DNA from: Helicobacteraceae bacterium | Lineage (GTDB): Bacteria > Campylobacterota > Campylobacteria > Campylobacterales > SZUA-545 | Assembly (NCBI GenBank): GCA_011390075.1 | Contig: JAABTA010000041.1 | Coordinates: 1 to 7,478, forward strand | Length of the DNA: 7,478 bases | Reading direction: 5' to 3' | Shown: positions 5,779-7,478 of the stretch, piece after piece | Layout of the letters: the number at the start of each line of letters is the position of its first letter | How positions within the stretch are numbered: position 1 is the first letter of the stretch | Translations under genes and position numbers: made by a program | The notes under the pieces: model-generated | What the model was told of the DNA's origin: nothing | The model's input: the letters and a program-made list of their open reading frames with translations, nothing else | Database searches by the model: none

Positions 5779-6813
5779 ATGTTAGTGCATATTTGTTGCA
5801 GTGTTGATAGCTCTTATTTTCTAAAAAAACTCCAAGAGAAGCTAGGGAGTGAAAAAATTATTGGCTACTTTTATGACCCAAATATTCATCCATATAGTGA
5901 ATATTACCTCAGAATGCTTGATGCTAAGAGATCTTGTGAAAAATTAGCCATAGAGTTTATTGAGGGCGAGTACGACTATGAAAATTGGATCTTAAGCGTC
6001 AAGGGATTAGAAGCAGAACCAGAGGACTCCATTAGGTGCAAAGTCTGTTTTGATAGCCGCCTAGAAGCCAGCGCAAAAAAAGCTAAAGCACTAGGAGAAA
6101 CAAAGATGACAACAACACTTTTAATGAGCCCTAAAAAAGATTTTAAGAAGCTAGAAAAGAGTGCTGAGCATGTCCAGAGTCAATTTGGTGTGGAGTTTGC
6201 TTTTTTTGATTTTAGAAAAAATGGAGGCACTCAGGCGCAATTTCTCCTAGCAAAAGAGGAACATGCCTATAGACAAAACTATTGTGGCTGTCTTTATGGA
6301 TTGAGTGCGCAAAGAGAGAAACAAAACAGAAGTGCCAATGAGCTCTACTCTGACAGTAATGCTTTGTGTTATCCTAACTCTATTCAAGAGAGGATGGAAG
6401 TTTTTGCCACAAGAGACAGATTGGAACAAGAGCAAAAAAAGTATAAGATCTCTAAAAGAAATATACTCAATTATAGACTTTTATGGGGGAGGGTGTCTCA
6501 AGAAAAAAAAGTTTTAGACGCACTTTTTTTGCCATATTCCTACTCCAAACAGAAAAAATTTAGTGTCTCTGAAGGGGATAATGAAAAAGCCTTTTTGTTT
6601 TCAGCCAAAGAGATAGGCATAGAGTTTTTAGATCTTAAACATTATAGTTTTGAAAAGCTTGTGGCGTTAAGAGAGAAATTAGGATTTAAAAGTTTTGATG
6701 TAAGTGTTGTTATTATTTTAGAGAGAGTGAACAGTAAAAAGTACAAGATAGAGCTTACAAGTGAGATCTTTACTGATACACAACAGATAATAGAGGAGAG
6801 AGATGGAGAATAA
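5779..6813 (+). CDS. queH: Epoxyqueuosine reductase QueH, long form
   Basis: QueH reduces epoxyqueuosine to queuosine at the wobble position of tRNAs with GUN anticodons (Asp, Asn, His, Tyr), as a non-homologous replacement for cobalamin-dependent QueG. The protein has 344 residues, and all family cysteine motifs are visible: HICCS with Cys6-Cys7 at the very N-terminus, RCKVCFDSRL with Cys87 and Cys90, and the DFRKNGG...AYRQNYCGC block with Cys169 and Cys171. These support the iron-sulfur site and adjacent metal known for the family. Residues after about 180 form a roughly 160-residue C-terminal extension absent from compact QueH proteins of around 180-200 residues. Its function is not evident. 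The ATG is 10 bases after the ODP stop and has no clear Shine-Dalgarno, so translation may rely on coupling. The start is fixed by the CC motif, which sits at residues 6-7. Confidence 0.93.
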   Translation: MLVHICCSVDSSYFLKKLQEKLGSEKIIGYFYDPNIHPYSEYYLRMLDAKRSCEKLAIEFIEGEYDYENWILSVKGLEAEPEDSIRCKVCFDSRLEASAKKAKALGETKMTTTLLMSPKKDFKKLEKSAEHVQSQFGVEFAFFDFRKNGGTQAQFLLAKEEHAYRQNYCGCLYGLSAQREKQNRSANELYSDSNALCYPNSIQERMEVFATRDRLEQEQKKYKISKRNILNYRLLWGRVSQEKKVLDALFLPYSYSKQKKFSVSEGDNEKAFLFSAKEIGIEFLDLKHYSFEKLVALREKLGFKSFDVSVVIILERVNSKKYKIELTSEIFTDTQQIIEERDGE

Positions 6814-7243
6814 TAGAGTGCTCAAAGAGATACAAGAGGCGTTTAATCTTAAAGATTTGACAATGGTGCTTATCTATAAAAAGGCAGATGAGACAATCAC
6901 AAAAGAGGATGCTTTAGATGTGTTAAAAGATCCCAGTGAAGATGGATTTGTGCGTTTAAATGATGAGGGTTTGTCTCTGTTTTTAGATGGTTTTATTATC
7001 TACAAAAGAGGGGAGATTCAACACAGAGGAGTTGAGGGTGCGCTTACTAATAATAAGATCGTAAAAAAGCTTCGAGTGGCTTGTAATTATAAAGATGAGG
7101 ATATGATTCAAGCCTTTAAAAGAGGTGGCAAAGATCTAAAAAAAAGCGAACTTTCCGCCTTTTTTAGAAGAGAGGATCACAAAAACTATAAAGAACTAAG
7201 AGACAAATATCTCCTCTTCTTTTTGCGAGGAATCAAAGAGTAG
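6803..7243 (+). CDS. DUF1456 (YehS-like) family protein
   Basis: This small 146-residue cytoplasmic protein is built from two related halves. The first (about 1-72) runs from NNRVLKEIQEAFNLKD to LSLFLDGFIIYKRG. The second (about 81-146) runs from TNNKIVKKLRVACNYKD to KYLLFFLRGIKE. Each half has the pattern NN-x(2)-L/V-x(2)-I/L-R-x-A-x(5)-D, an acidic/Lys stretch and a terminal F-L-x-G-x-I helix. This matches DUF1456, to which E. coli YehS (about 156 aa) belongs. The biochemical role of the family is unknown to me. The gene starts 11 bases inside the end of queH, with a purine-rich GAGGAGAGAG (6793-6802) as ribosome site, so the two are translationally coupled. It has no signal peptide, membrane segment or cysteine pair. 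Confidence 0.82.
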   Translation: MENNRVLKEIQEAFNLKDLTMVLIYKKADETITKEDALDVLKDPSEDGFVRLNDEGLSLFLDGFIIYKRGEIQHRGVEGALTNNKIVKKLRVACNYKDEDMIQAFKRGGKDLKKSELSAFFRREDHKNYKELRDKYLLFFLRGIKE

Positions 7244-7312
7244 CCTTTTTTATAACATATTGGATAAAATAGTGCAAAATAGTTACAAACTGTTAATAAT
7301 CTAAGGAAGAGT
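7244..7312 (+). promoter_or_regulatory. Intergenic region with possible fabZ promoter
   Basis: A short AT-rich gap follows the DUF1456 stop. TAAAAT at 7265-7270, preceded by a T-tract at 7245-7251, resembles a weak campylobacterial housekeeping -10 with its AT-periodic upstream. TATAAC at 7251-7256 is a second, poorer candidate. The Shine-Dalgarno for fabZ is AAGGAAG at 7303-7309. No convincing intrinsic terminator lies here, so read-through from upstream is also likely. Confidence 0.4.
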
Positions 7313-7478
7313 ATGATTGATGTTGTAGAAATTCAGGGGATTTTGCCCCATAGATATCCATTTTTATTAGTCGATAGAGTTGAATCAATTGAAGATGGCT
7401 CTGTAATTCGTGCTTATAAAAATGTTTCTATCTCTGAGCCAGTTTTTGAAGGGCACTTTCCTGGCCATCCTATCTATC
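7313..7478 (+). CDS. fabZ: 3-hydroxyacyl-ACP dehydratase FabZ (5' part only)
   Basis: The first 55 codons of fabZ are present before the window ends. FabZ dehydrates beta-hydroxyacyl-ACP in the elongation cycle of type II fatty acid synthesis in the cytoplasm. Diagnostic stretches are ILPHRYPFLLVDR (residues 10-22) and EPVFEGHFPGHPI (42-54). His48 in GHFPG is the expected catalytic histidine, and the partner glutamate would lie just beyond the edge. The ATG at 7313 follows AAGGAAG with good spacing, and the N-terminus matches the usual family start. In this phylum fabZ is commonly followed by lpxA; that cannot be checked here. Confidence 0.95.
   Translation, partial: MIDVVEIQGILPHRYPFLLVDRVESIEDGSVIRAYKNVSISEPVFEGHFPGHPIY

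Noticed and set aside
7213..7251. Intrinsic terminator after the DUF1456 gene
   Set aside because: CTCTT/AAGAG and CCTC/GAGG pairings before the T-tract are short, long-looped and within coding sequence, so they are not a convincing terminator stem.
1..7478. CRISPR array, insertion sequence, tRNA or rRNA gene
   Set aside because: No spaced direct repeats, transposase, terminal inverted repeats or cloverleaf-like sequence were seen; gene order and composition look like ordinary chromosome.

Overview
The window looks like chromosomal DNA from a low-GC member of the Campylobacterota (Epsilonproteobacteria), perhaps a Sulfurimonas-type free-living species. Four things point there: a FlgG2-type flagellar rod protein behind a textbook sigma-54 promoter, a histidine kinase with the 'MIAHQWRQPI' H-box common in this group, a long-form QueH, and a fabZ start downstream. 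The genus is an inference; no rRNA or other marker is present.

Layout. Bases 1-590 (minus strand) hold the first ~196 codons of a flagellar rod/hook-basal-body gene (flgG2/flgF type), running off the left edge. A 208-bp divergent intergenic region (591-798) carries its sigma-54 promoter on the minus strand and a probable housekeeping promoter on the plus strand. From 799 to 7243 five closely packed plus-strand genes follow: a cytoplasmic four-PAS histidine kinase; a REC-PAS-degenerate GGDEF-PilZ response regulator (1-nt overlap, TAATG); a stand-alone metallo-beta-lactamase-fold protein of the oxygen-binding di-iron protein (ODP) type; queH (epoxyqueuosine reductase); and a DUF1456/YehS-like protein (11-nt overlap with queH). 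After a 69-bp gap with a possible promoter, fabZ begins and runs off the right edge.

How the genes may work together. The first three plus-strand genes read as one signalling unit. A soluble PAS kinase would phosphorylate a regulator whose output domains are of c-di-GMP type but carry altered motifs, and a di-iron protein of a family linked to oxygen or peroxide binding is co-transcribed. Divergence from a flagellar gene makes motility control an attractive guess, but only a guess. queH and the DUF1456 gene appear to be housekeeping or translation-related passengers of the same transcript.

The most unusual stretch is the 69-bp junction before the ODP gene. It holds a 26-codon mini-ORF that starts inside the stop of the response regulator and ends just past the ODP start. 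It also holds a GC-rich segment able to form a hairpin that buries the ODP Shine-Dalgarno. This layout fits a translational-coupling switch or leader-peptide control.
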